64,000 nucleotides of DNA. It comes from an uncultured Eubacteriales bacterium (GTDB lineage Bacteria; Bacillota; Clostridia; Oscillospirales; Acutalibacteraceae). The notes beneath the pieces are model-generated. The model was not told where the DNA came from. It made no database searches and was given only the letters and a program-made list of their open reading frames with translations. The position numbers were made by a program, and so were the translations under genes. Within the stretch, counting starts at the first letter, position 1, and each line of letters opens with the position of its first letter. The stretch covers positions 1 to 64,000 of the forward strand of contig CAKSHH010000008.1 in assembly GCA_934456435.1 (NCBI GenBank). Reading direction: 5' to 3'. Shown here in pieces: positions 23,817 to 32,660 of the stretch.

Positions 23817-24476
23817 ATGACTTTGACCGATATTCTCGACATTGTATTTAAAAGAATCAAGCTGCTGGTTATCCTGCCTGTTGTTTTCTTTGTGGCTTCA
23901 ATGGTTTACAGCTTTGAGATAGTTGCGCCGACATATACCTCGTCTGCAACGTTTATGGTTCTCAACCAAACGTATTATGATTCAATAACCTACAATGACC
24001 TTATGATAGGTTCAATACTTATAAATGACTATCAGTATCTTGCTACAACTTCAACGGTGTACAGGGAAGCTGCCGAGAAACTCGGACTTGACAATCTGAA
24101 TGGCTGCAGCGTGAATGTTTCCGCCGTTACGGATACAAGAATGATAAAGCTTTCGGTTGTTTCGACAGATCCCGAAAAGGCGGCTAATGTTGCCAACGCA
24201 TTGACAGAGGCACTTATCAACCGCATTTCGGAGATTATGAAGGTCGAAAACGTTACGATAGTTGAATATGCCAAGGTTCCGACAGGGGCGTCGGGTCCCA
24301 ACAGATCAAAGATTGTTTTCACCGCAACGGCGGTGGGACTCATTATAGCAATCGGTATTGTTATAATTCTTGAGTTTATGGACAACACGCTCCAGACGAG
24401 TGAGGATGTAGAGAAGAGCCTCGGAATACCTGTTCTTGCACAAATCAGTAAGATTGAGACAGAGGAGGATGACTGA
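23817..24476 (+). CDS. Wzz/YveK-type chain-length regulator, BY-kinase activator
   Basis: A 219-residue membrane protein with two membrane helices (about 17-35 and 170-190) around an extracellular Wzz domain. The second helix is preceded by AKVPTGASGPNRSK, the proline-rich signature of polysaccharide co-polymerases. In Gram-positives this subunit sets chain length and activates the separate BY-kinase through its short cytoplasmic tail. TGA overlaps the kinase ATG by one base (TGATG), and AGGAGG for the kinase lies at 24463-24468. AGGAGG also precedes its own ATG. Confidence 0.87.
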   Translation: MTLTDILDIVFKRIKLLVILPVVFFVASMVYSFEIVAPTYTSSATFMVLNQTYYDSITYNDLMIGSILINDYQYLATTSTVYREAAEKLGLDNLNGCSVNVSAVTDTRMIKLSVVSTDPEKAANVANALTEALINRISEIMKVENVTIVEYAKVPTGASGPNRSKIVFTATAVGLIIAIGIVIILEFMDNTLQTSEDVEKSLGIPVLAQISKIETEEDD

Positions 24477-25288
24477 TGAATATAGTAGATCTTTATTACA
24501 ACGCCAAGTCCTCTGTCCGCGATTCGGTCAAGACAATGAGAGCTAACATTCAGTTTGCCTCCCTTGACAAGGAGATTAAAACCGTCGTGTTTACGAGCGT
24601 TATCCCAAATGAGGGCAAAACAACTCTTGCCTGTTTTCTCGGAATTTCGGTCGCCGAGACCGGCAAGAAAACCGTTGTCGTCGAGTGCGACTATCGTCAC
24701 CCGATGATAACCAAAAACTTCGAGCTTGAGAGCGAAGTCGAAAAAAATGACGGCGATGACAATCATGTCAATGCCCGCCTTCAGCAGACAAGGGTTGAAA
24801 ATCTCTGGGTTCTTGATATGAAAACAAAGGTCAGCAACCCCATTGAGCTTATCAGTTCGGAATCTTATGTGAAAATGGTCAAAAAACTCAGGGAGGATTT
24901 TGACTTTGTAATTTTTGATACACCTCCGCTCGGTGCGTTCATTGATGCCGCCCATATTGCGGCTCAGGCTGACGGAACCATACTTGTTGTCAAGCAGGGA
25001 CAGGTCGAAAAAAGAGCGGCAAAGGATGTTATTCAGCAGCTCAAAAAAGCCAATGCGACAGTTATCGGAGCGGTTATCAACAATGTCGATATAAAAAAGT
25101 CAGGCTACTATTACAACAGATACCGTTACGGTTACGGCTACGGCTACTACCGTTATTATTCCAATTATTACTACTCTCACCGTGACGATGACGGCAACCT
25201 TCGCCACGGTCACAGGGGCTCTCATAAGCACAAACACAGAAAGAAAAACAGCCTGCTTAAAGGCTTTAAGAGATCAGACAAAAGATAA
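24476..25288 (+). CDS. Bacterial tyrosine kinase (CpsD/CapB/YwqD family) with a large Tyr cluster
   Basis: BY-kinases autophosphorylate a C-terminal tyrosine cluster and control capsule assembly with Wzz. This 270-residue protein has Walker A IPNEGKTTLA (about 44-53), Walker A' VVVECDYRHP, where Glu stands in place of the usual first Asp, and Walker B FVIFDTPPLG. The C-terminus has an exceptional cluster of 14 Tyr in 26 residues (about 207-232, GYGYGYYRYY in its centre), then a His/Arg/Lys-rich tail with HKHKHRKK. The usual RXXR-like segment before Walker A is present as NAKSSVRDSVKTMRANI. It is coupled to the upstream Wzz gene and followed by its phosphatase. Confidence 0.88.
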   Translation: MNIVDLYYNAKSSVRDSVKTMRANIQFASLDKEIKTVVFTSVIPNEGKTTLACFLGISVAETGKKTVVVECDYRHPMITKNFELESEVEKNDGDDNHVNARLQQTRVENLWVLDMKTKVSNPIELISSESYVKMVKKLREDFDFVIFDTPPLGAFIDAAHIAAQADGTILVVKQGQVEKRAAKDVIQQLKKANATVIGAVINNVDIKKSGYYYNRYRYGYGYGYYRYYSNYYYSHRDDDGNLRHGHRGSHKHKHRKKNSLLKGFKRSDKR

Positions 25289-25307
25289 ATCCGAGGGAAG
25301 ATGACAG

Positions 25308-26006
25308 ATGAAAACCGAATGGAGAAATACGGACGGATATGAATATATAGATATCCATTGTCATATTCTTCCGGGCATTGACGACGGAGCAAGGGATTTT
25401 GAAGAGTCAAGGAAGATGCTTTCGGCGGCGAGGGATAACGGTATCAGGGCGATTGTTGCCACACCGCACGTCAGACGCAGAAGCTTTGATTTCGAGCTTG
25501 CAAACGAAAGATTTGAAGAGCTGAAGCGGTATGCCGCCGATGTCGGAATCGAGCTTTTTCAAGGCTACGAAGTGAATTACGAGGCTTTGGTGGAGTTTGA
25601 ATTTGAAAATCTTGATAAACTGTCGTTGGGTAATTCAAAGTACTTCTTGCTGGAGTTCGGCAATTTTTCACTTCCGCCGAATTGGGAGATTATAATCAGA
25701 AAAATTCAGGAAGCCGGAAAAAAGGTTATAATAGCTCACCCGGAGAGGTACGCGTTTATTCAGCACAACATAAAGCTTGCGCGGAAAATGGTTGAAATGG
25801 GCTGCCGTCTGCAATGCGACGCCTATGTGTTCGATTTGAATATGTTTTCGCGTGAAAAACGCATAGCGGAAAAAATGGTGAACGAGGGACTTGTGACATG
25901 GCTTGCAACCGATGCACATACTCCCGGACACTACGAGGGATACAGAGAAGTAATGGAAGACTATATTGAGGATTTAAAACCCGGTAAAATTTCTTTTGGA
26001 GGTTGA
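25308..26006 (+). CDS. PHP-type protein-tyrosine phosphatase (CpsB/CapC/YwqE family)
   Basis: A manganese-dependent phosphatase of 232 residues that removes phosphate from the BY-kinase tyrosines. The PHP metal ligands are seen in IDIHCHILPGIDDG near residue 11, IVATPHV near residue 50, the QGYEVNY glutamate, IAHPERY and ATDAHTPGHY near the end. The gene lies 19 bp after the kinase. Its last codons (TTTTGGAGGTTGA) contain the ribosome site of the next gene. Confidence 0.9.
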   Translation: MKTEWRNTDGYEYIDIHCHILPGIDDGARDFEESRKMLSAARDNGIRAIVATPHVRRRSFDFELANERFEELKRYAADVGIELFQGYEVNYEALVEFEFENLDKLSLGNSKYFLLEFGNFSLPPNWEIIIRKIQEAGKKVIIAHPERYAFIQHNIKLARKMVEMGCRLQCDAYVFDLNMFSREKRIAEKMVNEGLVTWLATDAHTPGHYEGYREVMEDYIEDLKPGKISFGG

Positions 26007-26011
26007 GTAAA

Positions 26012-27328
26012 ATGGGCTTGTATGAAAAAATCGTTAATGGAGAAGAAAAACTTTCGTTGGTAGGTCTCGGCTATGTCGGACTTCCGATTGCGGTCGCTTT
26101 TTCAAAGAAGATCAAGGTCGTCGGATTTGACATAAACAGCAAGAAGATCGAGACTTATATCAAGGGTATTGACCCCACCAAGGAAGTCGGTGACGAAGCA
26201 ATAAAGCAGTGCCGCGTTGACTTTACAAGTGACGAAACACAGCTTAGAGACGCTAAGTTTCACATCGTTGCCGTTCCCACACCGGTCAGATCGGACAAGA
26301 CTCCCGATCTTTCACCAGTTATCGGCGCGAGCGAGGTTCTCGGCAGAAATCTTACAAAAGGCTCCGTTGTTGTTTATGAATCAACGGTTTATCCGGGCGT
26401 TACGGAAGATATATGCGTGCCGATACTTGAAAAGGAATCGGGACTTAAGTGCGGCGTCGATTTCAAGGTCGGCTACTCTCCAGAAAGAATCAATCCGGGT
26501 GACAAAAAGCACAGACTTGAGAATATAGTCAAGATAGTCAGCGGTATGGATGCAGATGCGCTTGAAACGATTGCTTCCGTTTACAGTCTTGTTATTGAAG
26601 CAGGTGTTTACCGCGCGGAGAGTATAAAGGTTGCCGAAGCCGCAAAGGTCATCGAGAACAGCCAGAGAGATATAAACATTGCATTTGTAAATGAGCTTTC
26701 AATGATATTCAGCAAAATGGGTATCGACACAAAGGCTGTGCTCAAGGCGGCAGGAACGAAATGGAACTTCCTGAATTTTGAACCGGGTCTTGTCGGCGGC
26801 CATTGCATCGGCGTTGACCCTTATTATCTCACATACAAAGCCGACCAGCTCGGATATCATTCAAGAATTATCCTTGCGGGCAGACGCATAAATGACGGTA
26901 TGGGCGCATACGTTGCAACAGAGCTTGTCAAAAATATGATTCATGCCGATGTTAAGGTAAAGGACGCAAAGGTACTTGTTCTGGGTCTCACTTTTAAGGG
27001 TAACTGCCCCGACACAAGAAATACCAAGGTCATTGATATTCTCAATGAACTCCACAGCTATGAGATCGAAACGGCGGTTTATGACCCCGTTGCCGACAAG
27101 AGTGAAGCAAAGCGCGAATACGGAATTGACCTTATCGGTGCCGACGAGCTGACAGGATTTGATGCCGTTATCGTTGCCGTTGACCATGAGGAGTTCAAGG
27201 ATATCACCGCCGATGAAATCAAGGCGATGTATTCCGAGGACTGCAACAACAGAGTTATCTCGGACGTCAAGGGCATTTACGATAAGAAAGAATTTGAAGA
27301 TGCCGGATTCAAATATTGGCGTCTTTAA
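26012..27328 (+). CDS. UDP-N-acetylglucosamine 6-dehydrogenase (WbpA/TviB-like)
   Basis: An NAD-dependent nucleotide-sugar dehydrogenase that oxidises C6 of a UDP-hexosamine to the uronic acid. The 438-residue protein has the Rossmann motif VGLGYVGLPIA near residue 18, VAVPTPVRSDKTPDLSPV, YSPERINPGD, and the catalytic Cys in GGHCIGVDPYYLTYKA. These blocks fit the WbpA/TviB/CapL group better than glucose-specific Ugd. Together with the epimerase at 28,719 it would make UDP-GalNAcA from UDP-GlcNAc, as in Vi antigen synthesis (inference from family). ATG 26012 has GGAGG at 25998-26002, inside the end of the phosphatase gene. Confidence 0.85.
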   Translation: MGLYEKIVNGEEKLSLVGLGYVGLPIAVAFSKKIKVVGFDINSKKIETYIKGIDPTKEVGDEAIKQCRVDFTSDETQLRDAKFHIVAVPTPVRSDKTPDLSPVIGASEVLGRNLTKGSVVVYESTVYPGVTEDICVPILEKESGLKCGVDFKVGYSPERINPGDKKHRLENIVKIVSGMDADALETIASVYSLVIEAGVYRAESIKVAEAAKVIENSQRDINIAFVNELSMIFSKMGIDTKAVLKAAGTKWNFLNFEPGLVGGHCIGVDPYYLTYKADQLGYHSRIILAGRRINDGMGAYVATELVKNMIHADVKVKDAKVLVLGLTFKGNCPDTRNTKVIDILNELHSYEIETAVYDPVADKSEAKREYGIDLIGADELTGFDAVIVAVDHEEFKDITADEIKAMYSEDCNNRVISDVKGIYDKKEFEDAGFKYWRL

Positions 27329-27343
27329 TCGGGAGCGTTGAAA

Positions 27344-28714
27344 ATGGGCTACAAGGAAAAAATATACGATCATTCGCCGATATTCTTTCAGAATTTTATG
27401 GCGTCGGTTTTGGGTTATATTCAAAACAGGGACAGATACGGCTGTGTATATCATGACTATATGGATTTCCTTACTGAGTTCGATAAACTCAGCCTTGAAA
27501 AGAAAAAAGAATATCAGTTTGCAAAATTTAAAGAATTTGCTTTGTTTGCGAAAGAAAACAGCAAGTTTTACAAAGAATTGTATAAAGACGTTGACATTTC
27601 AGGCTTCAAAGATTTTGAAGATATAAAACAGCTTCCGTTTGTAGACAAGGAAATGCTCAGACAGAATATGGATGATGTTTTCACAATTCCTCAAAAAGGG
27701 TCGGTGGCAGGCTTCACGGGCGGAACAACCGGAAAACCGCTTATAGTCAGATTTACAAAAAGCGATTTTGCAATCAGGATGGCTTCGCTGGATCATTTTA
27801 AGCTTCAGACCGGATTTGCCAACAACAAGATGAAACGTGCAACATTTAATTGCAAAAACATTGTTCCCGTCGGACAGAAAAGCAAGGTGTTTTGGAGATA
27901 CAATCGGCCTGCGAAGCAGATGATTTATTCAACGTTTGACCTTTCCGAAGAGAATATGAAGTATTATGTTGAAAGCTTGAATAGATTTAAGCCGGACTCC
28001 ATGGATGGATTTTTTATGGCAATGTGTGATATTGCCGGTTATGTTGAACGGCACAATATTGAACTTAAATTTAAACCGATTGCATTGTATCCGACCTGTG
28101 AGACAATAACCGAAAGCGGAAGAAACCTTTTGGAAAGAGTGTTCAAATGTAAGGTGTACAATCAGTATGCATCAAGTGAGGGCGCACCGTTTGTGACGGA
28201 ATGTATTTGCGGAAGACTTCACATGAACATGGATTCAGGATACATAGAAGAAATTGATCCGTTGACGCATGAGGTCGCGGTTACGAGCTTCACAACACAC
28301 GGCACGCCGATAATTAGATATAAAATCGGAGACTGTATGAAAATCTCTGAAGACACGGTGTGTGAATGCGGTCAGGAAACTGTGTTGATTGATTCCATAG
28401 AGGGACGCAAAACAGCATTTATATATGCATCTTCCGGAGCAAAAATAACAGAAAGCAATATTTCAAGTATGCTTAAGCATATTCCGCAGTCTATAATACA
28501 GGCTCAGGTTGTGCAAAATCGTATAGGTGAAGTCGAGCTCTATATGGTTATTGATAAAAATAAATATGTCAAAGAATATGAAAAATTGATTTATGACGAG
28601 TTTTACATCAGATTTGGTACTGATTCCGTGCTCAATATTCACTATGTGGACTCGATTCCGAGAGCGTCAAGCGGAAAATTCAGGCTCGTTGTAAATAATG
28701 TAGATAAGGGATGA
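27344..28714 (+). CDS. CapK/PaaK-like adenylate-forming ligase
   Basis: An adenylate-forming enzyme of 456 residues related to phenylacetate-CoA ligase and to CapK proteins of capsule loci. The phosphate loop is FTGGTTGKPLIV near residue 126, and the adenine-binding motif corresponds to YNQYASSEGAP. Cysteines in ECICGRLH and VCECGQE may bind zinc, as in the family. In polysaccharide operons such proteins are thought to activate an acid for transfer to the polymer, but the substrate is unknown. ATG 27344 has GGGAG 9 nt upstream. It sits between the two UDP-sugar genes. Its base composition looks slightly more A/T-rich than its neighbours, judged by eye. Confidence 0.75.
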   Translation: MGYKEKIYDHSPIFFQNFMASVLGYIQNRDRYGCVYHDYMDFLTEFDKLSLEKKKEYQFAKFKEFALFAKENSKFYKELYKDVDISGFKDFEDIKQLPFVDKEMLRQNMDDVFTIPQKGSVAGFTGGTTGKPLIVRFTKSDFAIRMASLDHFKLQTGFANNKMKRATFNCKNIVPVGQKSKVFWRYNRPAKQMIYSTFDLSEENMKYYVESLNRFKPDSMDGFFMAMCDIAGYVERHNIELKFKPIALYPTCETITESGRNLLERVFKCKVYNQYASSEGAPFVTECICGRLHMNMDSGYIEEIDPLTHEVAVTSFTTHGTPIIRYKIGDCMKISEDTVCECGQETVLIDSIEGRKTAFIYASSGAKITESNISSMLKHIPQSIIQAQVVQNRIGEVELYMVIDKNKYVKEYEKLIYDEFYIRFGTDSVLNIHYVDSIPRASSGKFRLVVNNVDKG

Positions 28715-28718
28715 TAAA

Positions 28719-29693
28719 ATGGGATATTCAAATTTAAAATTTCCTGAAAATTCGGTTTTCCTCGTAACGGGAGGCGCGGGCTTCATCGGCTCGAATCTCT
28801 GCGAAGCAATACTTAAAATGGGCTATAAGGTAAGATGTCTTGACGACCTTTCAACCGGCAAGCAGGCAAACGTTGATTTGTTTGCCGACAATCCGAACTA
28901 CACCTTCATAAAGGGCGATATCAAGGATTTGGATACCTGTATGGCGGCATGCGAGGGCGTCGATTATGTGCTCAATCAGGCGGCGTGGGGAAGTGTGCCG
29001 CGCAGCATTGAAATGCCGTTGTTCTATGAAAAGAACAACATTATGGGCACTCTCAATATGATGGAAGCGGCAAGACAGCAGGGCGTTAAAAAGTTTGTTT
29101 ATGCATCCAGTTCTTCTGTTTACGGCGATCACCCGGTTCTCCCCAAAAAGGAGGGTCAGGAGGGAAATCTCCTTTCTCCCTATGCGCTGACAAAGCGTGT
29201 TGACGAGGAATTTGCCAAGCTTTACACAAAGCTCTACGGTCTTGACACTTACGGAATGAGATATTTTAACGTTTTCGGCAGACGCCAGGATCCCGACGGT
29301 GCCTATGCGGCGGTTATTCCGAAGTTTATCAAAATGCTGATGAACGACGAGACCCCGACCATCAACGGCGACGGCAGACAGTCGAGGGATTTCACTTATG
29401 TTGAGAATGTTATTGAGGCGAATCTCAAGGCTTGTCTTGCCCCCCACGAGGCTGCAGGCAACGCTTTCAACATTGCTTACGGCGGACGAGAGTACCTTAT
29501 CGACATTTACCACTCGCTTACCAAGGCGCTCGGCAAGGACATTGAACCGAATTTCGGCCCCGACAGAGCAGGCGACATCAAGCACTCAAACGCCGATATT
29601 TCCAAGGCTCGCGAAATGCTCGGCTATGACCCGGATTATGATTTCGATTCCGGCTTGAAGCTTGCCATTGATTGGTATGTTGAAAATTTGTAA
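28719..29693 (+). CDS. UDP-N-acetylglucosamine 4-epimerase (WbpP/TviC-like SDR)
   Basis: An extended short-chain dehydrogenase of 324 residues that interconverts gluco- and galacto-configured UDP-HexNAc or UDP-HexNAcA. The N-terminal VTGGAGFIGSNL binds NAD, ASSSSVYGDHP carries the catalytic Ser, and YALTK is the YXXXK motif. The FNVFGRRQDPDGAYAAVIP region is typical of the WbpP/Gne group. It lies 4 bp after the CapK-like gene and is the last gene of the operon. Paired with the dehydrogenase at 26,012 it predicts a polymer with GalNAcA or GlcNAcA. No hairpin terminator follows immediately; the next recognisable structures are repeats from 29,755. Confidence 0.87.
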   Translation: MGYSNLKFPENSVFLVTGGAGFIGSNLCEAILKMGYKVRCLDDLSTGKQANVDLFADNPNYTFIKGDIKDLDTCMAACEGVDYVLNQAAWGSVPRSIEMPLFYEKNNIMGTLNMMEAARQQGVKKFVYASSSSVYGDHPVLPKKEGQEGNLLSPYALTKRVDEEFAKLYTKLYGLDTYGMRYFNVFGRRQDPDGAYAAVIPKFIKMLMNDETPTINGDGRQSRDFTYVENVIEANLKACLAPHEAAGNAFNIAYGGREYLIDIYHSLTKALGKDIEPNFGPDRAGDIKHSNADISKAREMLGYDPDYDFDSGLKLAIDWYVENL

Positions 29694-29754
29694 TTAACAA
29701 GTAATGTACTTCTTTTGAAAATAATCCGGGTTTATATTTTAATTCTTATGTCTT

Positions 29755-29780
29755 CGGCACGATGCTCACATCACACCGAG
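29755..29780. repeat. Dispersed palindromic repeat, family A, copy 2
   Basis: TCGGCACGATGCTCACATCA followed by CACCGAG is an imperfect form of the palindrome that is perfect at 32,661 and 45,087. It precedes a family B repeat by 61 bp. The 335-bp gap 29,694-30,028 holds only these repeats and no gene. Confidence 0.6.
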
Positions 29781-29840
29781 AAAAAAGAATTTTGAAAATG
29801 TTTATATATGAATGTAGGTCATAAGTTTGTAGGAACTAAT

Positions 29841-29970
29841 TAGGCTCCCATTTAGGGGAGCTGTCACGACCTTGTGTCGTGACTGAGGGGTTTTCTCAAA
29901 ATTCTGATGAAACTTAATCTAACCCCTCCGACTTCGGCGCAATCTTCCAAGGTCACCGCTTACGGAGACA
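29841..29970. repeat. Dispersed multi-hairpin repeat, family B, copy 1
   Basis: The unit contains GGCTCCCATTTAGGGGAGC, then GTCACGACC / GTGTCGTGAC, then GAGGGGTT pairing with AACCCCTC, and CGACTTCGGCGC. It matches the copy at 45,181 through most of its length, but the last third is degraded. Similar GGCTCC...GGGGAGC elements are common in Ruminococcaceae genomes (general knowledge, not searched here). Confidence 0.75.
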
Positions 29971-30028
29971 GAAATAAAAAACAAAACTCAACATTCAAAT
30001 GCAAACACAACACTTAAGGAGGCTCGGT

Positions 30029-31573
30029 ATGCTCATATACACCTGTGAACAAATGCGCGTTATTGAAGAAAACGCAGACGTCAACGGACTTTCGTATGTT
30101 CAGATGATGGAAAACGCGGGCAACGCCTGTGCGGAAAAGATACATTCCACCATTGTCGGAATAAACGGAACACCGAAAACCGTTGCGGTTCTTTGCGGCG
30201 CAGGCAAAAACGGCGGAGACGGCTATGTCATCGCCGGAAATCTTTGCGACAGGGGATATGCCGTTCGGCTGATTATGACTAACGGATATCCGACGGCATA
30301 CGAGTCGAAAATAATGTATTCTTATCTTGAGGATAAGCCCGTGCTTGTGTCCGACCTCAGCCAAAACTACGACGCCTGTGTTTCGGCGTGTATGGGCGCG
30401 GCGGCTATTGTTGACTGCGTTTTCGGCATCGGCTTCCACGGACAGCTTGACGACACGGTTTCAAAGTTTTTCTCGGACATTTCAAAGTCGAGGGCAAAAA
30501 AGTTTGCCGTTGACATTCCGAGCGGACTTGAGGGAAACAGCGGAGAAATAAAATCCCAATGCTTCAATGCGGATTACACTCTCGCTATAACCTGTTACAA
30601 GCCTGTGCATATTCTCAAACCGGCATCCGATCGGTGCGGCATTATCTCGCTTATTGATATCGGAATTGATGAAAAATGCTATGAGGCGGTCAGCTCCGAC
30701 GTTATCGTTTCGGCAGAGCACAACGAGATCAAACGCTTTTTTAAACCGAGAGATCCGGCTTCAAACAAGGGCGATTACGGCAGACTGCTCAGCGTTGCAG
30801 GAAGCCGAAATATGCAGGGAGCCGCGGTTATGGCGGCTCAGGCGGCGGTCGAAAGCGGAGCGGGAATTGTGGAATGTGTGTTCCCCGATGCGGCTTATTC
30901 CGCGATTGCGTCAAAGCTTACGGAACCCTTGATGATGCCCATGACGTCGAACTCCGACGGATATCTCCGCGCGGACTGCCTTTCCGACATAATCAGGGAG
31001 GCGGAAAAATCAACGGCTGTTCTGCTTGGCTGCGGTCTCGGCTTCAGCGAGGACACGGTGAAGCTTGTAAACGGAATACTTGCTAATGTAAAAAAACCTA
31101 TCATTCTTGACGCGGACGGCATAAATGCGGTTTCTCTTAATATAAATATATTGAAAGAAACCTCTGCGCCTTTGATCCTGACGCCTCACCCCGGTGAAAT
31201 GGCGAGGCTGACGGGACTGAGCGTCGATGAGATTCAGAGCAACAGGATAAAGGTTGCCAAGAGCTTTGCAATGCAGTACGGCTGCGTTCTTGTGCTCAAG
31301 GGCTCAAACACCGTTGTTGCCGGCCCGTCCGGCAGCGTGTACATAAACCGCACCGGTAATGCGGGAATGGCTACCGGCGGTTCGGGTGATGTTCTGGCGG
31401 GTATAATTTCCTCTTTTGTTTGTCAGTCTATGAGCTTGCAGTCCGCAACGATTGCCGGCGTATATGTACACGGTCTTTGCGGAGACAATGTGCAGAAAAA
31501 GTATTCAATGCACGGTGTAACCCCGACTAAAATGATCGGTGAAATAGCAGAGGTTCTTTCAAATTTTGAGTAA
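30029..31573 (+). CDS. nnrDE: Bifunctional NAD(P)H-hydrate epimerase / ADP-dependent dehydratase
   Basis: This enzyme repairs hydrated NADH and NADPH. The 514-residue protein fuses the epimerase domain (YjeF N-terminal; NGLSYVQMMENAG near residue 19 and LCGAGKNGGDGYVIAGNL near residue 55) with the ribokinase-like dehydratase (from about 230; LLGCGLGFS, ILDADGINAV, TPHPGEMARLTG and the ADP site GNAGMATGGSGDVLAG). The real start is ATG 30029, with AAGGAGG upstream. The gene is followed 12 bp later by a lipoprotein gene. Confidence 0.95.
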   Translation: MLIYTCEQMRVIEENADVNGLSYVQMMENAGNACAEKIHSTIVGINGTPKTVAVLCGAGKNGGDGYVIAGNLCDRGYAVRLIMTNGYPTAYESKIMYSYLEDKPVLVSDLSQNYDACVSACMGAAAIVDCVFGIGFHGQLDDTVSKFFSDISKSRAKKFAVDIPSGLEGNSGEIKSQCFNADYTLAITCYKPVHILKPASDRCGIISLIDIGIDEKCYEAVSSDVIVSAEHNEIKRFFKPRDPASNKGDYGRLLSVAGSRNMQGAAVMAAQAAVESGAGIVECVFPDAAYSAIASKLTEPLMMPMTSNSDGYLRADCLSDIIREAEKSTAVLLGCGLGFSEDTVKLVNGILANVKKPIILDADGINAVSLNINILKETSAPLILTPHPGEMARLTGLSVDEIQSNRIKVAKSFAMQYGCVLVLKGSNTVVAGPSGSVYINRTGNAGMATGGSGDVLAGIISSFVCQSMSLQSATIAGVYVHGLCGDNVQKKYSMHGVTPTKMIGEIAEVLSNFE

Positions 31574-31585
31574 TCGGAGAAAAAT

Positions 31586-32068
31586 TTGAAGAAGATTTTT
31601 GCGATACTGCTTGTCGGCGTTTTGATGCTTCTGCCCTCGTGCGGTAAAAAAGTGAAGAAAGAAACCGTAACCCCGCAGAGACCCGATTGCAAGGTTACGG
31701 TGAAATATAACGATATTGATTATTCGGCAAACGTCAGGTACAGCGATATCGGCGTTATGACCGTGAGCCTGCTGGCACCGCTTGACGGAATGACGATCAG
31801 CGTCGGCGACAACGGCTGTGAGCTGATGTATGACGGTATGAAGCTGAAATACGGCGAGCAGGAGATGAACCGGTTTTGTCCGTTTCTTGAGCTTTATGGG
31901 TTGCTGAAAACCGTGTGCTATACCGTGCCCGAATCGGTGACGGCGAGCGGCGATAAATATGTTTTAAAATATCGCACCCCTGAGGTCTCCTGCAAGGTAA
32001 TATCGGATAAACAGGACGGAAAGATCAGAGAGATCGAAGCGGATAAGCTAAAGTTTATATTTCAATGA
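31586..32068 (+). CDS. Small lipoprotein of unknown function
   Basis: A 160-residue predicted lipoprotein with a lipobox LLPSC (Cys19) after a hydrophobic run. The mature part is short and rich in beta-strand-like segments (KVTVKYNDIDYSANVRYSD, TVSLLAPLDGMTISVGDNG), with a regular pattern that resembles an outer-leaflet barrel or sandwich. I do not recognise a family. It starts with TTG 31586 behind CGGAGA and follows nnrDE by 12 bp, so the two are likely cotranscribed. Confidence 0.7.
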   Translation: MKKIFAILLVGVLMLLPSCGKKVKKETVTPQRPDCKVTVKYNDIDYSANVRYSDIGVMTVSLLAPLDGMTISVGDNGCELMYDGMKLKYGEQEMNRFCPFLELYGLLKTVCYTVPESVTASGDKYVLKYRTPEVSCKVISDKQDGKIREIEADKLKFIFQ

Positions 32069-32071
32069 AAA

Positions 32072-32100
32072 GCGGCTGTGTCGGTTATGACACAGCCGTT
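32072..32100. terminator. Hairpin terminator between convergent genes
   Basis: CGGCTGTGTC pairs with GACACAGCCG. The T run is present on the minus strand (GCTTTTC), so it best fits the 152-residue minus-strand gene, while the plus-strand side is only weakly T-rich. Confidence 0.65.
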
Positions 32101-32130
32101 AATGTTCTGTTTGCACGCAAAAGGTGCTTT

Positions 32131-32589
32131 TTAAAAGGCATCATAAGTCCTGATTCCCTTTTCAGATAAGAACTCAAGATCTTCCTTTCCTGCATCAAAA
32201 ATATATGCCAGCCTTTCGTGGGAAACCGTTGCAAACCACGGCTTTTCGTTGCGGTAAAAGCAAATATCTTCAGGCATATTGATTTCGGGAAGAAAAAGAT
32301 TCGGCATTCTCGACAGCATATTGCGGCTGCCTTTATTGCAGCAGCACATTATCAATATTTGATGCTTCATTCTGCCAAGAAAATCAACAGGCCAGGTCTT
32401 ATAATCAAAATAATACTTGATTATAAATTGATTAAATAGTTCACTTTGTTCAAACATCGGCGTCTGTTGAGAATACGGCTTTTTTAATATAACCGTAACC
32501 GAAAAGCTGTCTGAGTTTCTCATAAGATAATCTATCATACAGGATTCATTTTTAACAAGATCATCATAATTAACGGTCATTTTATGCAT
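32131..32589 (-). CDS. Hypothetical protein
   Basis: A 152-residue soluble protein that I do not recognise. It has no signal peptide or membrane segment. It contains a CCC run (LIMCCCNKGS near residue 80) and a mix of charged and aromatic residues. AAAGGAGTGA precedes the ATG with good spacing, and the reading frame is clean, which supports it as a real gene. It converges on the lipoprotein gene with a shared hairpin. There is no functional clue from its neighbours. Confidence 0.6.
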   Translation of the reverse strand: MHKMTVNYDDLVKNESCMIDYLMRNSDSFSVTVILKKPYSQQTPMFEQSELFNQFIIKYYFDYKTWPVDFLGRMKHQILIMCCCNKGSRNMLSRMPNLFLPEINMPEDICFYRNEKPWFATVSHERLAYIFDAGKEDLEFLSEKGIRTYDAF

Positions 32590-32660
32590 AGATGAATCAC
32601 TCCTTTATTTTTTGTTTACACTATAATATTTCCGACAGCCTGAATTTTTATAGACCGTAG

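Noticed and set aside
24463..24478. Frameshift between Wzz and the kinase genes
   Set aside because: The one-base TGATG overlap with an AGGAGG site is a normal coupled start, and both products are complete.
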